A DNA stretch of 64,000 nt from Macrosoma leucophasiata (taxonomy: Eukaryota > Arthropoda > Insecta > Lepidoptera > Hedylidae), in NCBI GenBank assembly GCA_036365455.1, contig JAWQUS010000026.1, positions 13,038,001 through 13,102,000 on the forward strand. The letters run 5' to 3'. Positions 31,205-41,957 of this stretch are shown here, in pieces (the first letter of the stretch is position 1; each line of letters opens with the position of its first letter). Below the pieces are notes generated by a model. It did no database searches. It was not told the origin of the DNA and saw only the letters and a list, made by a program, of their open reading frames with translations. The position numbers and the translations under genes are program-made.

Positions 31205-31494
31205 TTTTTTTTTTAATGTAATTAAAGTGGCAAAGAAGTTTGCAGTTCTCGTTGATGTTAAGTGATGACTGCAGCCTATAGACAGACACCCACACAATGA
31301 CCAGTGGTCAAAATGCAGATGCGCTGCCACTCCTGAGGCATTAGGTGTTATGCCTCTGTGCCAAAAATTACAGAGCCGTACATTACCACCTAACCGGAAC
31401 ACGATAGTGCTGAACACTACCATTTAGCGGCAAGTATATTAGGTAATGCGGTAGTGTCTACGCCTGCGAGCTCCGTCACTAGACTCTACCACCA
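31205..31494 (-). mobile_element. SINE-A copy, full length
   Basis: T-run at 31205, then tail, body and 5' end CTCTACCACCAGT at 31494. A few base pairs are lost near the 5' GGAGCTC. Confidence 0.87.
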
Positions 31495-31671
31495 GTCTGA
31501 AGTAATAGAAGAAGAATAAGATAATTTAAAAGCGACCAAAACTCATATGTCCGTATAATCATACGGACGTTTATTCAATCACGTGAAGATAACTAAACGA
31601 ATAAAAATGGAATTTTGCACACATATAAATTATAATGTATTTTAAAATTTAAATATTCCGATTTTCAGTTT

Positions 31672-31890
31672 AATTGCCTCGGTAGCCTAGTAGTAGCAGG
31701 CCACTACTACTACGCTGAGGTCCTGGGTTCAATTCCCAGGTAGGGGGTTATCAGAGATAATGGTGTTAAGTCCTTTATCTATGGCTCTATTGGGAATTTT
31801 CCATTTTCTGGATATTTCCCAATACCTGGAAGTTTGGTAATGTGCCACGCCTTTAATCTCCTTCAGAGATTAAAGGCGTGAAGTTACGTT
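31672..31890 (+). mobile_element. SINE-B copy with internal deletion and hairpin
   Basis: Head with TAGTAGTAGCAGGCC and GGTTCAATTCCCAGG. The central part is deleted, and the tail joins through a perfect 15-bp-arm hairpin at 31847-31881. Confidence 0.82.
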
Positions 31891-31902
31891 AAAATTTCAA
31901 TA

Positions 31903-32075
31903 TAACTGCCTCAGTAGGTAGTGTAGTGGTAGCAAGCCACTTCTGCTACACTGGGGTTCTAGGTTCGATTCCTGGGTCAGGGCCTACCAGTGATAAAGGT
32001 GTAAAATAATTTTCTCTCCTATTCGGCCAAAACGTAACCGGCGAATCGTAAGTTCTAGTCGTAAAGTTACTGTAA
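31903..32075 (+). mobile_element. SINE-B copy, second in tandem
   Basis: Starts 13 bp after the previous copy. Head GTGTAGTGGTAGCAAGCC and GGTTCGATTCCTGGG, then a shortened body with AAAACGTAACCGGCGAATCG. The tail is decayed. Confidence 0.78.
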
Positions 32076-32139
32076 ACTCTCAAATGTTGAATATTGAAAA
32101 TATCGTTATGAAACGCAATTTTTATTTTATGCTATATCT

Positions 32140-32466
32140 ATATCTATACATCTATACAAATAAATAAAATTGGAGTGTCTGTTTGTAATATAAAAATAAC
32201 AGCTTTTTACTAAATGTATACACGGTACTTAAACCAAAACAACATTTTTTACAATTTTTGTCTCTTTGTCGGTCTGTCTGTCTGTTTGGCGGGGCTAATC
32301 TTGGGAACGGCTGGACCAATTTTGACGGGACTTTCACTGACAGATAGCTTATATAATAAGGAGTAATTAAGGCTACTTTTATACCAGCTGCGCCCACGAC
32401 TTCGTCCGGGTAGATACTGAAAAATCATAAATTCTTACACGGACGAAGTCGCGGACACAGCTAGCT
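32140..32466 (-). mobile_element. ACTAGCTG-family element with hairpin head
   Basis: The minus strand starts CTAGCTGTGTCCGCGACTTC near 32464. The first 80 bp form an inverted repeat (GACTTCGTCC against GGACGAAGTC). The body has GGGAACGGCTGGACC and a GTCT-rich stretch. It is a sister of 42618-42963. Confidence 0.72.
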
Positions 32467-32474
32467 AATTGCTG

Positions 32475-32978
32475 AAAAAAATCTGTGCTATAACTAGCAG
32501 CCAAACATAAAAACAGGATAATTAAAGCTAGAATCTGAACAACTTAACTCGTACAAGTTACCCAAAAATTCCGATGAAATGTTGAAAATCAAACATTCAC
32601 TAACGAATGAGGAGAAACTTCACAGTACCTTTTTTTAGCTGGTCTTCAAATATTTCACGGAAATGTGGTGGCTCAACGAATTGTACGTTTTTTGAGTCCA
32701 CTACAATTTGAGGTTTCGTACAATTTTAAGTTTTGGTGTTGCTGGTTTTAGTTCAGTACCTAAAATGGAAAATAACAGAATCAATATAAATTTATAATAT
32801 ATTTAATATATTACATATGTCATTCGAATATTTATTATTCAATCATAATAATTTAAAAGCTAAATATAAATTATTTTAAAATAATATTTACATAATAAAA
32901 AGTTAAAACTAAACTAAAAACAACATGCATCTAAAAATTCCGCATCACTGCCTTCCTGTGTTATGGTATGTGTATTTA

Positions 32979-33015
<37 letters not shown>
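32475..33015. other. AT-rich stretch with TA microsatellite
   Basis: No gene was recognised. 32984-33011 is a TA dinucleotide run. Confidence 0.55.
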
Positions 33016-33016
<1 letters not shown>

Positions 33017-33100
33017 ACGGCGGACTTCATGCCACTAGGCATTCTCTTACAGTCAACCTTGGGGCGTGTGAAATAAATAAATATATATAAATATAAATCT
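33017..33100 (+). mobile_element. LINE 3' end-like fragment
   Basis: GGCGGACTTCATGCCACTAGG, CTCTTACAGTCAACC and a tail AAATAAATAAATA resemble a LINE 3' UTR common in Lepidoptera (from memory). Confidence 0.4.
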
Positions 33101-33241
33101 TATAAAATGGAAAATAACAGAATTATTATAAATCTTATGAAAAATCTGTTATTTTCTCACGCGTCACACATTTAACAATTTTCAAACGGTGCACTTTATT
33201 TTTATATTAAAACTGGTACTTTAAAAAATCATCGTAATTTC

Positions 33242-33523
33242 ACTGGTGGTAGAGCTCCAGTGACGGAGCTCGCGGGCGTAGGCACCACCGCATTACCCTA
33301 CATACTTGTCGCTAAATGGTAGTGTTCAGCACTACCGTGTTCCGGTCAGGTGGTAATGTACGGCCCTGTAATTTCCGGCACAGAGGCATAACACCGTAGG
33401 CCTCAGGAGTGGTAACGCATCTATATTTTGACCTTGGTCTTTGTATGGGTGTCTTGCTGCAGTCATCACTTAACATCAACGTGAACTGCATGCTTGTTTG
33501 CCACTTCCATTACATAAAAAAAA
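33242..33523 (+). mobile_element. SINE-A copy, full length
   Basis: From ACTGGTGGTAGAGCTCC to CATTACATAAAAAAAA. Very close to the young consensus. Confidence 0.9.
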
Positions 33524-33527
33524 GTCA

Positions 33528-33815
33528 AAGAAAGATGATGCAGCGAGCTTTAGTAGATTAAGCCCGTTCTTCAAAAAATATCTCAGATATGCAACTCAAA
33601 CTTTAATGTTTCATCTTCCAAAAAAATCAAACGCTAAGTGCAAAAGTTTTGAACTTCCTAACTGCAAAAACTCCATTACGTCCATTGTAAAGTTGGCCAA
33701 AAGTCAAAACTGTGACATCAGAGATCTGTTACAGACAGACGAGTTATTCAAATTTACTGAAGAGAAAAAGGAATCTGGGGACACGGAAGTGCTGTTCCAA
33801 AGTTGTGCAAAATAA
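33528..33815 (+). other. weak candidate coding segment
   Basis: An open frame continues out of the SINE-A tail for about 95 codons to a TAA at 33813-33815. Residues include FSRLSPFFKKYLRYATQ, SIVKLAKSQNCDIRDLL and FKFTEEKKESGD, a lysine- and serine-rich, protein-like composition that does not come from any repeat seen elsewhere here. The stop overlaps an AATAAA word. The open frame's ATG lies inside the SINE, so the real start or splice acceptor is unknown. No family was recognised. It may be a terminal exon, a relic, or chance. Confidence 0.25.
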
Positions 33816-33940
33816 AGGCATAATTACTTAAAACCTTTAACGCTCAGATTTTTCGTAACTTGTACGTATATGTACCTTTTTACAATTTTACAAACTATAT
33901 TCATTTAGGTTCCTACTACTAAGTAAAATTGCACGTTACC

Positions 33941-34555
33941 AAAGGAGATGTTGCAAAAATGTATGGACCTCCGGCCATGTATTGTACACAATATCATGAA
34001 CAGGCAAAATCAATTAAAAAACGTTTTTACTGCATATTTTCACTTATTTAGCTTTGTTTGCAGTTACAAAACATTATTTGCAGTTAGAATTGCAACTAAA
34101 AACCAACATGGCGATTATGGCGGGCGATGTCATTTTGACATTTTCATTTTTTAATTGTTTTTTGATGTTATAGTACTTGAAGAAAAAAGTTATATTTTCT
34201 GAATACTATCGAAATCGATTTAATGTGTTAATACTATATTTAAAAAGAATCTTCGGAACTTCTTTAAATTGATCGATTCGATACATTGTTTTTTTTATAA
34301 TATGTGATGCACTAGTAAGATACAGATAGCATAAGCTTTGTTTTATAGCATTAGGTACTGTCAATCCCAAGCGTCGGCTGTATCGCCGCCATGTTGAACA
34401 TGGTTGAAAATAATAAAATCGTTTGAATGAAATGTGGTGGTAACTCTAAAATATATTCTTGAATAAATTAATTGTATTTTTTTCGGATTCTTCTATAATT
34501 TACCCATTTTTTGAGGACATGTACGAACCAGGGCCGAGTTCGCAACATCTCCTTT
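33941..34555 (+). mobile_element. non-autonomous DNA element with AAGGAGATGTTG ends
   Basis: Terminal inverted repeats AAAGGAGATGTTGC (33941) and GCAACATCTCCTTT (34555). The 615-bp interior lacks a transposase and contains GCCATGTTGAACATGG near 34390. Relatives are at 57.24 kb (opposite orientation, TA on both sides), 61.84 kb and 30.13 kb (interior only). Confidence 0.8.
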
Positions 34556-34700
34556 ATCTTTCTACCGGTAGCGGTAAAGGTACTGTTTAACTCTATCTAC
34601 TTGGCTCTATCGAGACAATGGTATTCATCCTCTGAAAATATCGTTTAGGAAAACTTTATTTTCCATAAGTATTGATATCTCTCTACTGTTTAGTTTGCAG

Positions 34701-35086
34701 TATTTACCATAAGCGCGCATGGCCCAGGGGCTGGTGTAGATCGTAAGCGATCTACTCGGTTAAGCACTACGGGCGCGGTCGGGTAGTGTGATGGGTGACC
34801 GCTAGTGGCAAATTAAATGCGCGTTCCCGTGCTTCGGAGGGCACGTTAAGCCGTCGGTCCCGGTTGCTATCGATAGATAGCAGTCGTTAAACCTTGTCGG
34901 AGGCCTTATGGGCGGTTTGAAAACATCCGACAGCGGGTTGGCCACTAACCCACCCACCTCCACCAATCCGCATTGGAGCAGCGTGGTGGAGTAAGCTCCA
35001 GGCCTCCCCCCAAAAAGGGGAGAGACTCGTGCCCAGCAGAGGGACCTATAATGGGTTGCCATCATTATTATTATTATTTACCATAA
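34701..35086 (+). mobile_element. SINE-5S copy, full length with 12-bp target duplication
   Basis: Body 34713-35074. The head contains GGTTAAGCACTACGGGCGCG (about 34758) and GATGGGTGACCGC (about 34790). These match the internal control region of 5S rRNA genes, the type 1 RNA polymerase III promoter. A non-5S body of about 270 bp follows, ending TGGGTTGCCATCATTATTATT. The word TATTTACCATAA flanks it at 34701-34712 and 35075-35086. 5S-headed SINEs are classed as SINE3. This is the best reference copy in the window. Confidence 0.92.
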
Positions 35087-35138
35087 ATGTTAAAAGTACT
35101 AGGTAATTGTCTGTCTCTTTCATAACATAGGACTGTAT

Positions 35139-35213
35139 TTTTTTTATGTTATGATAGTGGCAAACAAGCATGCAGCTCACATCGATGTTAAGTGATGACT
35201 GCAGCCTATAGAC
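35139..35213 (-). mobile_element. SINE-A 3' fragment
   Basis: Only the A-tail and the last 70 bp (GTGGCAAACAAGCATGCAG to GCAGCCTATAGAC). Confidence 0.82.
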
Positions 35214-35309
35214 TCTTATAGAGAATCTTCTCAAATGGAGATCCAAACTTTGATGATCCTAATGAGACTGCCCATCTGAAGCTCAGCCAATCTAGTAAGC
35301 CTACCGAAG

Positions 35310-35400
35310 AATTAAAAAAAACGGACAGGTGCGAGTCGAATTCGCGTATACAATGTTCCGTACAAATGTGTAATATACACTTTTGTACGGAGTGGTACCA
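35310..35400. repeat. unclassified repeat end with palindrome
   Basis: AAAAAACGGACAGGTGCGAG, then a palindrome at about 35359-35391 (CCGTACAAATGTG against ACTTTTGTACGG). I recognise AAACGGnCAnGTGCGAGTCG as the start of a common lepidopteran repeat. Its other end (CGAACAGAACCCTAAAA) may be at 37330. Confidence 0.45.
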
Positions 35401-35615
35401 AGGACTTCCCATATACATACTTACAATGTTTTACAATGTTATATATACAAGGTAAGATTTTATCCCTACTAATATTATAAATGTGAAAGTAACTCTGTCT
35501 GTCTGTCTGTCTGTTACCTTTTCACGTCCAAACGAGTGAACCGATTTTGATGAAATTTGGTAAAGAGATAGAGTTGACTTTGAGAAAGAACGTAGACTAC
35601 TTTTTGTTTCCTTTT

Positions 35616-36385
35616 ATTATCCCCATCCCCCTAAAATAGGGGGTGGAAATTTGTATCGAGCATCCTACAATTTTCAAGATAGAAGGTTAAAAGTATGGGG
35701 TATGTGAACTCTTTGAGTTTAACAAACAATACGTACATAATTTTTTTTTAGAAATCTGCCTCCATCCCTTTAAAACCGGGGATGAAATTTGAAGGTATTG
35801 GGCTTTACGGCAGTGTTCAAGATGGAAAGCGGGTAAAGTCAAAACTGGTTTGCGGCCTCTTTGTTACTAAAAAAACGTTTACTTGATATTTGTTTTTTTT
35901 GGAAATCTGCCCTGTCTTTAGGGGTGGAAATTTGTATGGAGCATTCCACAATTTTCAAGGTAGAAAGTTAAAACTCGGTATGCGAACTCTATGAGCCTGA
36001 CAAACAATAAATACATATTTTTTTATTTTTTCTACCATCATCCCCATACATATTTTTTTTTGGAAATCTGCCCCACCCTCTTTTATAGGGGGTGGCAATT
36101 TGTAGGGAGCATTCCACAATTTTCGAGGTAGAAAGTTGAAACTTGGTATGCGGACTCTTTGTCTAACAAATAATTTCGTACATAATTTTTTTTTTGACAT
36201 TGCCCCCATCCCCTTATCGGAGGGGGTAAAATTTTGTATTGGACTTTAGCCAAAAATTGGTGTCCAGACTCTTTGTTACTAAAGAAAACAACGTTAAAGT
36301 TCTTAAAATATATACTTTTTTTTTTGGAAAGCTGCCCCAACCCTCTAAGAGAGGAAGTGATAGTTTGTACGTTTGCCGCGCTACC
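35616..36385. repeat. tandem repeat array, about six units of 120-160 bp
   Basis: Each unit has CCCCATCCCC...GGGGGTGG, then AATTTGTA, GAGCATTCCACAATTTTC, AGGTAGAAAGTT, GGTATGCGnACTCTTTG, ACAAACAAT and a T-run before GGAAATCTGCC. Units start near 35620, 35760, 35908, 36073, 36200 and 36335. They are diverged, so the array is not very recent. Confidence 0.8.
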
Positions 36386-36630
36386 TATGCTCTGAATTAT
36401 ACATTATTATTTTTTTGCTTTTGATTTTGTTATTGTATACGAAAATATTATGTGAAACTACTGTTCCTAGAGACTTAAAATTTGGTGTCATGATGTATAA
36501 GAAAGGATTTTTAGAGATAAATATAAAGGACTATTTGATAACAGGTATAAACATTTTGGATTACAATAAAAAATGATCTGTGCAGACGAAATGGACAAAT
36601 TCTGTCCTAAAAGGGGAAAATGAGGAATGA

Positions 36631-36816
36631 ATTTTTTTTTTCATGTAAATATAGTGGCAAACAAGCATGCAATTCACATTGATGTTAAGTGATGACTGCA
36701 GCCTATACACACACTTACACTGACACTTACACAAAGACCAAGGTCAAAATGCATATGCGTGACCACGCCTAAGACCTAAGGTGTTATGCCTCTGTGTCGG
36801 AAATTACAGGGCCGTA
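36631..36816 (-). mobile_element. SINE-A copy, 5' truncated
   Basis: T-run at 36631 to TTACAGGGCCGTAC at 36816. The 5' 120 bp are absent. It contains an expanded CACTTACACTGACACTTACA stretch. Confidence 0.83.
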
Positions 36817-37905
36817 CCGTTGAAAAATGGAAGGCTACTGTTTGTATGGAATTGAGGTTAAAATTTGTGTGGGATTTTTGGTAGTTTCTTAGTTAGAGAC
36901 TTGAAAAGTGATGTTCCAGTCTTTCTGTTAGGAATAAAAAATAGGTACCTACGTGCTTCAGTATTTTGTCAGAATCACCCCTAAACTTTCAAATATAAGA
37001 AGTTAAAATTAAATAGAGATTTTTGAATTATTAAGTTATAGACGTGATTAAGTTCTCCATATATAGGTACGCGACGGGAACCTTGATTAGGACATTTCTA
37101 CGGGATTGTAAAATTTTAATTATTTATAAAACGACATCCACGCGGGCGAATCCGCGGGCAACAGCTAGTAATCTATATATACATATAGAACTATTACCGT
37201 TTTTTTACAACAATTTAGTCAGCGAAGTAGTTTTGAAACAAGTCGGTTCTGATAGACGGATCGGCAGCGGATAGACAGACAGGCAGTGCGCGGGTAGTCA
37301 TCCTTTAACGCTTCCATATTTTTCTTTCGAACAGAACCCTAAAATGTATAAGAGGTTCTAATACAAATGATTATTTATGTCCGCCTACAACGGGGCGGAA
37401 ACCCCTTTTACACCCTTCATTATTCTTCGCCGAATTCTCCCCAGAAAGTTAATTTTTCCTTGTTAATTATTTCGAAACTGCCTGCCATGTTTTAGCGATT
37501 CCATTACACTTCGGCAAATTTAAATTAAATGTCAGAGCCATTCTTAGACGGCTGAAAATGTACTGCATACTACTACACAAATATGTATTCAGTTAGTCTT
37601 GGCAAGTTAACGATTAATGTTTTCAAATTTTTTTTCTGAGGCGCAAATGGATCTTTACAATTATACTAACTGACTAGCTTTTGGTCGCGACTTTGTTTGC
37701 GTGAAATTCGAAATGTACAAACTCTCATGGACTCTTTTTCATCTATATAGATTGAATTGTTTCACTTACCGATATTAAATCTTTTATTCGTGTCTGACAA
37801 GGTTTGACAGACCACTGGAATTGGTGTCGAATATTGTCGAAGAGACACCAATTTATGAGACGATATTTCACGCGCATAGCACTTCTATTGTCTTATTGGG
37901 CGTAT

Positions 37906-38005
37906 ACATATACAATCCTCAACAATAAATATTGCACAACGAGCCTAGGAAAGAGACTTCGGCTTATTTCGGGTCTGTACAGCGTTATCTCTTACTTTCA
38001 CACCG
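37906..38005. mobile_element. single arm of the ATTGCACATCGAGCC foldback family
   Basis: Matches one arm of the elements at 45.72 and 55.44 kb: CAACAATAAATATTGCACAA, GAGCCTAGGAAAGAG, TACAGCGTTATCTCTT. The second arm is missing. Confidence 0.6.
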
Positions 38006-38009
38006 TACT

Positions 38010-38805
38010 GATTTGACGTCAGTCATAGAGCAACACGGGCCACCGGCCGTGGCGGACTGGAGAGGGATATCTATAGCGTTTATTACCAATGCAAAACAGT
38101 CTGTCATTTTTTGCGGGGGAAAATGTGTGCGACACACACGCGTACTACAATAATCGTCTATTATTACGAAACACACACCTTGACTTTAACTAAACACAGA
38201 AACAATTTCACGCACACATTTAAACATCTAGGCGACAGGTATAGGCCCATTTGGGCTTGTACTTTGTTAGAGAGGAAAGCGTACTGCATATGGCTACTCC
38301 CCTCCAATGTTGCTCTATGGTTGTGACAGAATTCTTAATATTTTTTTTTGTAAATATGTTAGAGGCTAATTAAAATAAATTGTGCTACAATAACTTCGTG
38401 CATGGACCAAAGACTTCAAACACACTTTCGTACAATGCACCTGCAACTTTAAAACGAAACGGCTCTTTGTTCTTTCAAAATTGAACGGGAACCATTTCAG
38501 TTTTTCTAAAATCGCCAATGCCGAATAGATTTTTCGCGAAAATGTCATCAACACGGACATTTTGCCGATCTCTTTGAAGGTGCGTTTTTTGTGTTTTCCC
38601 AGTCTTCACGGGAAATTCGGTTTCAATTTATACTTTCCGTGAAAACTTTCTTGTTTTATTTACAGTATCCTTTTGTTGCTGTGTAATACGTTTCCACGTT
38701 TCTCGGGTAAGCGAGATTTTTAATAGCGGCTTTCCAGTGCTTTAAGCATTTTCAACGTTACTATTGTTTTTAAGGCGGAATAATATATTCATCTGGGTTT
38801 TAATG
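38010..38805. other. no feature recognised
   Basis: AT-rich. Short open frames only. No repeat boundary that I can support. Confidence 0.4.
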
Positions 38806-38810
38806 AAGAA

Positions 38811-39633
38811 CTAGCTGACGCGTTGCTGTGGCTAAAGTTTTTGTTATATTACATTATAGTAAACAATCTAAGAGGAACAATAAGAGAACATCAGTCACTG
38901 AGTCCACTATGCTTTTTCACACAGATGGTATTTGTAAAAAAAATTGGTGATCTCCTTATTTGACTTTCTACTACTATAACCCTTTAGTACAATGAAATTA
39001 TTTACGAACAAAGACGAAAATGTTGATGTTGGTATACAAATTCACTGGATTGAGATTTGAAGGGGAAGTACGTTGAACACAATTAATTAAAATGTTCTTA
39101 CACTTGATATTAAGCAGAAATCAATAGGTACAAAATAAAAAATTATCAGATTTATTATTTCCATTTAATTTTATTACAAATATAACACGTGGCCGGCTAT
39201 GCTAACACCAAAAATTTGAAAAGTGGAAATAATTGAATTATACGGTATTTCGTTCACTACAAAATAAATTTAATTAATTATATAGCGTCAACAACACGTG
39301 GTAATTATGCTGTTAAAATGTAGCTTATATGACACGTTTGTAGATTTACCATAGCAGCGCCATCTATTGATTACTTACTCAACCCAGTCGAAAGGTATCG
39401 ACATCTGTTAGAATCATTTGGAGTTAACAGATAATTGTGACTGTCAAATAATAACAGACAAATAATTAGCAATAAATTAAAATTGCGACTATAATTTGAG
39501 ATTTAAACTATCCTATCTCTCAAGTTGGATCGAACTGCACATGGTGTACGAATTTTATTATAATCGGTTAAGTGGTTTAGGAGTCCATTGAGGACAAACA
39601 TTGTGACACGAGATTTATATATATTAAGAAGAT
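38811..39633 (+). mobile_element. ACTAGCTG-family element, longer copy
   Basis: Starts ACTAGCTGACGCGTTGCTGT and ends ACGAGATTTATATATATTAAGA with ATAATCGGTTAAGTGGTTTA before it. No coding frame. The assignment of the whole span to one element is inferred. Confidence 0.5.
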
Positions 39634-39770
39634 ATAGTGCTTGGTGTATCATTCAGGAAGTGCTGCGATGATGTCTTGATTTCAATGTGATTTGTACAAA
39701 TGAAATGTAGTATCGTTGGATTTATTTTTTAAGTAAAAATATGAACTTAATTTTAATAATTTATTCAAGC

Positions 39771-40400
39771 CTTTACTGTAAGAGTTTCAGTGTAGGGACT
39801 CGAAGGTACCACCGCATTACCTAATCTATAAGCCGGCAAATGGTAGTTTTCGGCGCTGTCAGTTCTGGTTAGACGGTTACAAGAGCTCTTACTGAGTTTG
39901 TTGGGTAGCGGAGTTCTTCTCAGTAGTGACTGCACTTGGAACTCTGCTAAGTGAATAACTTTGATCTTGACGAATAAGATTTTCTTTTTCTTCATTTATC
40001 ATCATTGAAAAAATTGTAAAATTTTGTGATAGGGATATTTTAACTAAGTACTTTAAATTCTAATTTTAATTTACTATTAATGTATGTTTTTGCTTTTACT
40101 ATAAGTAATGGTTATTCACGCTAGGTAATTTATGATTTCTTGATTTGAAAGTATCTGAAAAATCTGTTCGAAATAAAAATATTTTCTTTCTTTCTTTCTT
40201 CTTTCACATATGTATGACCCCGTAATAACTATAACAGAGACATAACAACTAAGGTCTCTGGGGTGGCAACTCATCTGCATTTTGACCTCTGTTTTTCGTG
40301 TAGATGTCTATAGGCTGCAATCATCACCAAGATAAAGTCCACGGGATCAGTATGTTTGTTTGCCTTCGTAACGTGAAAAACATTTATACCTAAGATAAAA
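39771..40400 (+). mobile_element. older SINE-A copy, split by a LINE 3' end
   Basis: 39771-39890 and about 40205-40375 are consecutive parts of a diverged older-subfamily SINE-A (CACCGCATTACCTAATCTA, then GTATGACCCCGTAATAACTA). The gap holds the LINE-tail fragment at 39893-40201. Confidence 0.65.
39893..40201 (+). mobile_element. LINE 3' end fragment nested in SINE-A
   Basis: Contains GGAGTTCTTCTCAGTAGTGA and ACTTGGAACTCTGCTAAGT, and ends AAATATTTTC with a TTTC repeat. This resembles a lepidopteran LINE 3' UTR (from memory). Confidence 0.5.
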
Positions 40401-40737
40401 TCTCTTCAGATAAACTGCCTCAGTAGCGTAGTGGTAGCAGGCCACTACTATTACGCTGGAGGTCCTGGGTTCGATTCCCGGGTCGGGGACTATCAGATAT
40501 TCGGTTAAAATCCTCTATCTCTGCTTCTATTGGGATTTTTCCATTTTCTGGAAGTTCCCAGTACCCCGGAGTTTGGTAATGTGCCCGGAGATGGCAACAG
40601 GTTCGCCACCTGTTACATGGGCCAAATCGTAACCGGCGAGTCGTGGGTGTTTGCATGTGTGATTGAATGCATGCATTTACCTCTGCCTACCCCTTCGGGG
40701 ATTATAGGCGTGAAGTTACGTTTACGTATAAAATCTC
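40395..40737 (+). mobile_element. SINE-B copy with target-site duplication
   Basis: Head GTAGCGTAGTGGTAGCAGG and GGTTCGATTCCCGGG, full body, tail GGCGTGAAGTTACGTTTACGT. ATAAAATCTC flanks it at 40395-40404 and 40728-40737. Confidence 0.9.
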
Positions 40738-41146
40738 CGATAGTTTCAAAACAATATGCCCCCTTATTCATAAACGTATTTTAGCTAAAGTGTTGCTAAT
40801 CTCTCCTTTGTCTCTTTCTATCCTGCACATTTGACAATGCAACTGACAAAGACAAAGCATTCTATAGCTAAAACATATCTAATGTACGTTTATGAACAAG
40901 GGGGTAGAAGTTTAACCAGCTGTATACAAAACGTTATATCGTCTAAACTTGAATTCAATATCCCATTTCAAAATCGAGTCCCGTTCATGTCCTCTGGAGC
41001 GAGTCAAAAGATTTTAGCTGTAACTGTCCACATTCACAATATTTATTGTAAATAACGGGAGCAGAAACTTGTATGTACGGTAGAATAGACATGTACGGAA
41101 CCAGGTATCGTATCAAGAATCGACCGGGATTAGATGAACCGTAACT

Positions 41147-41450
41147 TTTTTTATATGTTATGGAAGTGGCAAACAAGCATGCAGTTCACATTGATGTTAA
41201 GTGATGTTAAGTGATGACTGCAGTCTATAGACACCCACGTCCCACACAAAGGCCAAGGTCAAAATGCAGATGCGTTACCACTCCTGAGGCCTAAGGTGTT
41301 ATGCCTCTGTGCCGGAAATTACAGGGCCGTACATTACCACCTGACCGGAACACGATAGTGCTGAACACTACCATTTAGCGGCAAGTATATTAGGTAATGC
41401 GGTGGTGCCTACGCCCGCGAGCTCCGTCACTGGAGCTCTATCACCAGTAG
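41147..41450 (-). mobile_element. SINE-A copy, full length
   Basis: T-run to 5' end CTCTATCACCAGTAG. It carries an 11-bp tandem duplication (GTGATGTTAAG) near 41205. Its 5' half is included in the duplication ending at 43.58 kb. Confidence 0.88.
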
Positions 41451-41815
41451 AAACTGCACCTGTATTTGTATTATTACTTAATATGCGTGCGCGTATTACT
41501 TATTTTGTTTGCCGCTTAATATATAATAGAGAACCTACGAATAATCATGAAAGCAATTCAAAACATGGTACCAAGTAAATAGACACACCTTGAGGGGGGC
41601 ATGAAAAGGACACACCTGCTTTATTACAAATTATGGACGTGAATCGAGTACTGAGCATCTTCACGGTGGATTCACCAGTCACGGTTAACTGAAATTAGCA
41701 GGTGATGCGCTAATTTCAGTTCACCCTGTATAGAGAAAGAGCCCGTGTAGGCATCCGCTCAGGAAGTATTTTTGAAAATATGAGAACGAGACCGAAGCGC
41801 GCATGGCCCCGCGGC
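41333..41815. repeat. duplicated segment, copy A
   Basis: Nearly identical to 43080-43581 over its length, including parts of a SINE-A and a SINE-5S head at its two ends. It contains the 13-bp-arm hairpin AACTGAAATTAGC/GCTAATTTCAGTT at 41687-41721, altered in the other copy. Confidence 0.88.
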
Positions 41816-41957
41816 TGGTGTAGATCATAGGAGATCAACTCGGTTAAGCACCACCAGTCCGCATTGGAGCAGCGTGGTGGAGTAAGCTCCAGGCCTTCCC
41901 CCAAAAAGGAGAGAGACTCGTGCCCAGCAGTAGGACGTGTAACGAGTTGCCATTATT
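41794..41957 (+). mobile_element. SINE-5S copy with large internal deletion
   Basis: GAAGCGCGCATGGCCC head to GGTTAAGCACCACCAG, then a jump to CCGCATTGGAGCAGCG and the tail TTGCCATTATT. The second half of the 5S-like promoter is deleted. Confidence 0.87.

Larger units (their letters stand above)
35462..37170 (-). mobile_element. long ACTAGCTG-family element with internal tandem array
   Basis: The minus strand starts TACTAGCTGTTGCCCGCGG at 37170 and ends ATATTAGTAGGGATA at 35462, the same ends as the 200-bp copy at 30.39 kb. Between them it carries a tandem array (35616-36385) and a later SINE-A (36631-36816). No protein is encoded. It is either a non-autonomous expanded form or the 3' UTR of a larger LINE. 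Confidence 0.6.

Noticed and set aside
32979..33013. TA-rich run as a promoter or origin
   Set aside because: It is a simple TA microsatellite next to a LINE tail, with no supporting elements.
33941..34555. LTR retrotransposon or solo LTR because of the matching ends
   Set aside because: The ends are inverted, not direct, and one copy shows a TA duplication, which fits a DNA element.
34758..34802. 5S rRNA gene
   Set aside because: Only the internal control region is similar. The 5' and 3' parts of 5S rRNA are absent and the match is fused to a SINE body.
34802..35065. Minus-strand 87-codon open frame in SINE-5S, similar to frames at 11907-12167 and 46119-46385
   Set aside because: It recurs only because the SINE recurs. 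It is antisense to the pol III-type element and has no domain, so it is a by-product of the repeat sequence.
35616..36385. Regularly repeated units that could be taken for a CRISPR array
   Set aside because: Units are 120-160 bp, diverged and without conserved short repeats and unique spacers. The setting is eukaryotic.
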